DNA from: Aspidapion aeneum | Lineage: Eukaryota; Arthropoda; Insecta; Coleoptera; Brentidae | Direction of reading: 5' to 3' | Assembly (NCBI GenBank): GCA_963576565.1 | Contig: OY755038.1 | Location: 183,361,652 to 183,425,651 of the forward strand | DNA: 64,000 bases | Part shown: positions 61,242 to 64,000 of the stretch, one piece after another | Numbering within the stretch: position 1 is the stretch's first letter | Layout of the letters: each line of letters opens with the position of its first letter | Program-made: the position numbers and the translations under genes | The notes under the pieces: generated by a model | Seen by the model: only the letters and a program-made list of their open reading frames with translations | Told to the model about the DNA's origin: nothing | Databases searched by the model: none

Positions 61242-63536
61242 GAGCAAAATTATTTAAGAAAAGCCGGACCTGTCCCTCACCCCCTCCGATTTTCTTTATT
61301 TTTTGTGGGAATATTACCTACCTGGATAATAGACAAAAGCCAAAATATTGGCTTTCAAAAAAATGTATTGGCTAGGATATAGCCATTTTTCTGTTTTTCA
61401 TAAATTTTTGACATGATTTTGGGTATTTTCTATAATTCAGAAGTTTTTTGCAGTAAAATGTTGAAAATTGGTACATTGATGTAGAAGTGATCTGAGAATA
61501 AGAATGTGGTCAATAATTTGACCTAGGACAAATTTCCACAAAAATGGTGGCCAAAACCCATAAAATTTACAGAAAAAATCCCATTTCTTGGGGAAACGTT
61601 GAAAAAAAAATTTCTTTTAATTTTTTAAATGCGTCTTACAGATAAAGAATTAGCGAATCTAATGAGCACTTATTCATATTTTTCGGATAAATCGTTTAGG
61701 AAATACATTGTTTCAAAATTGGAAGTTTTTTTTGTTCGCGGTAAAAATTGAGATTTTTGACCCAATAAGACAATCTTCGACTAATTTTGTGTGAGCGACA
61801 CAGGTAGCTACTTAAAAAAAAAGTCAGAAATGCAAACCCGTCAAACGCACTGGGTGATTTAGCTATATTAGGCCAGTCATTAAACCTAAAAAAAGACCCC
61901 CCTGCTTGCAAAAGGTGTTGTCGTCGCGATTTTGGCATATGACATTGACATTGGAGTCCTAAAAACAAATTTGAATTTTCGACCTTGGATTTAGTGTGCA
62001 CAAACAGGGTTTCTTTTAAATTACTTGGTTACTGTATGTTTAAGAAAAGAAACTTGAACAAAAGTTGAAGATGTTAAAATTTCCTACAAAAACGCTTTTA
62101 TACATTTTTTTGTCAGACGAATGGTTTTTGAGTTATGGCGCTAAACATTTCGCCTCTACTTTGGATTTTGACCAATTTTTTTTAGTGGCCTTTAACTTCG
62201 AAACTGCTTATTTTTGAGAAAATCTGTTATGATGTAAAATAAAGACCAACTAATAACCTATAAAATAGTATATCACTGAGTTCATCTGGGTAGTACCCTT
62301 GCTGAGATACGAACCCTGAAGTGTTAGCAGTACACCCGTTTCCTATGTATTTCCATAGTATATGCAAACAAAACCGAAATTATTCAGTTTTATGTAATTT
62401 TCTAAAAAGGTAAGCATTTTACAGAAAGTATGTAATTAACTTTATTGTAGAAAATTAAATTATCTTTTAAACGATGTATCACCTAAGTGGGCCAAGTCCA
62501 CGGTTAGCACTTAATTGGCATCCATAGGCCATTTTATAGGCTATTAGTTGGTCTTTATTTTATGTTATAACAGATTTTCCCAAAAATAAGCAGTTTTCAA
62601 GTTAAAGGCCACTAAATAAAAAACTGTTTAAAATCCAAAAGGGCGGAGAAATGTTTAGCGTCATAACTCGAAAGCCATTCGTCTGACAAAAAACTTTACA
62701 ATAGCGTTTTTGCAATAAATTTTATTGTGTTCAACTTTTGTCTAAATCTTTATTTTCTAAAATGTGCAGGGACCAATTAATTTAAAAAAAAGAAGGTTTT
62801 TGTGCACACTAAATCCAAGACGGTGGGGGGGAACCACCCCACCCAAGTCGCAAACTTAAATTTTCTTTTAGAACTCCAATGTGAACAACATAATATGTCA
62901 AAATAGTGACTACCACTTTTTGCAAGCTGGGGGTCTTTTTTTCGCTTTAATGACTGGCCTAATATAGCTAAATCACCCAGCGCGTTTGACGGGTTTGCAT
63001 TTTTTTACTTTTTTTTAGGTAGCTACATGTCTCGCTCACCGCCTACAAAAACAACTTCCAATTTTGAAACCATGTATTTCCTAAACGATTAATCCGAAAA
63101 ATATGAGTACGGTCTCATTAGATTCGCTGATTCTTTTTCTGTCAGACGCATTCAAAAAATTTAAAAAAACAATTTTTTTTCAACGTTTCCCCAAGAAATG
63201 GGTATTTTTCTGTAAATTTTTGGGGTTTTGGCCACCATTTTTATGGAAATTTGTCCTAGGTCAAATTATTGACCACATTCTTGTTCTCTGATCACTTCCA
63301 CATCAATGTACCAATTTTCAACATTTTACTGCAAAAAACTTCTGAATTATAGAAAATACCCAAAATCATGTCAAAAATTTATGAAAAACAGAAAAATTGC
63401 TATATCCTAGCCAATAAATTTTTTTGAAAGCCAATATTTTGGCATTTGTCTATTCTCCAGGTAGGTAATATTCCTACAAAAAAATCGATCGGAGGGGGTG
63501 AGGAACAGGTCCGGCTTTTCTTAAATAATTTTGCTC
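61242..63536. repeat. 2.3-kb long inverted repeat (~1-kb arms)
   Basis: GAGCAAAATTATTTAAGAAA at 61242 is exactly mirrored at the right end (to 63536). The arms stay closely paired to about 62262 and from about 62530: for example GGTGAGG...CCGGACCTGT, AATTGGTACATTGATGTAGA, GACCTAGGACAAATTTCCA, TTTAGTGGCCTTTAACTT. The central ~260 bp are unpaired. No coding or target duplication was recognised. It is probably a foldback transposon; any read-through transcript would form a kilobase hairpin. Confidence 0.85.
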
Positions 63537-64000
63537 AAAAAGATTTTATAAAAGAATTAATAATTGTAATAAAATTAAACTAAAAAATAAACCTCCGCTT
63601 TAATTAAAAATATGTTTCGACAAAGGATTATTATTCGTATTCCACAGACAACTTGATAAAAATGTTGGAAAGCATTTATTAAAAAAAAAAATGTTTTAAA
63701 AGTACCTATTTCACGTACAATTGCATGTTGTTCATTTAAAAAGGTTTTTTTTACATTTTAATATTTAAATATGGGTAACATGAACACGGGCGTTTATTGA
63801 AGGTAAATAAAGTGGTAATGATTGAAAATATTTTAAAATTAAATTATATTAAGTAACTTTACCACTGTGTAGGTAGTTTCAGTATGGATCCAGGGCACCG
63901 GAACCGGGCGTGCAAGACGTGCGGGGCCTCTTCTAAGGGGCGCCGTAGTTAACAACAACAACAATATATTAGGTATATATATTTTTTTCGATAAAAATGA
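63537..64000. other. Unassigned; short GC-rich patch at 63890-63950
   Basis: No supported gene. GGCACCGGAACCGGGCGTGC and GTGCGGGGCCTCTTCTAAGG stand out by GC content and may be the edge of an element that continues past the window. Confidence 0.4.

Overview
The window looks like a piece of an insect (at least arthropod) nuclear genome. It is AT-rich and contains no recognisable intact host gene. Its element families are typical of insects: a mariner transposase piece, Bel/Pao LTR retrotransposons, a Crypton-type tyrosine recombinase, a Jockey/CR1-like LINE, PIF/Harbinger and hAT MITEs, TA-inserting foldback elements, and a Penelope-like retroposon fragment. A beetle is plausible, but I cannot fix the order from sequence alone.

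Layout. 0-5 kb: a hAT-type MITE with a perfect 8-bp target duplication, a mariner scrap, and a degenerate Crypton (plus the tail of an older copy). Both Crypton pieces are followed by palindromic hairpins built on TTTCCGCAC. 5-12 kb: a 2.2-kb TA-flanked element holding a nested Harbinger MITE, a ~140-bp tandem repeat, and several MITEs. 12-15 kb: a THAP-domain relic with an apparent intron, then a LINE with ORF1 and endonuclease but no reverse transcriptase. 15.7-22.9 kb: a complete, very young Bel/Pao element (485-bp LTRs differing at one base, 5-bp target duplication ATTTG) inserted close to the centre of an older inverted repeat. 23.8-25.4 kb: a 1.5-kb foldback element. 26.4-30.2 kb: a transposon copy carrying 3.2 kb of uninterrupted (CAGA)n. 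30.5-31.6 kb: the second Harbinger MITE and a small Penelope-like insertion with two hammerhead-ribozyme-like motifs. 33.4-33.8 kb: a solo LTR. 37.0-45.6 kb: a hAT element with CAAGTAC-rich ends, split by an older, broken Bel/Pao element (8 LTR differences). 46.1-51.5 kb: a second copy of the microsatellite-bearing element, inverted, with 3.4 kb of (CTGT)n and a nested foldback. 55.3-56.1 kb: a third copy whose array is only 74 bp. 56.4-64 kb: small MITEs, a possible Harbinger transposase scrap, and a 2.3-kb near-palindrome at 61.2-63.5 kb.

How it fits together. No pathway is visible. The window is a stratified graveyard of mobile DNA, and the nesting gives relative ages: the hAT element is older than Bel2, the microsatellite element is older than the TA foldback inside it, and the 335-bp inverted repeat is older than Bel1. 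Three points stand out. First, a short transposon-borne GACA tract has expanded about 45-fold in two of three copies. Second, a small retroposon carries hammerhead-like motifs. Third, the youngest retrotransposon lacks the first catalytic Asp of its reverse transcriptase, which suggests it was copied in trans.
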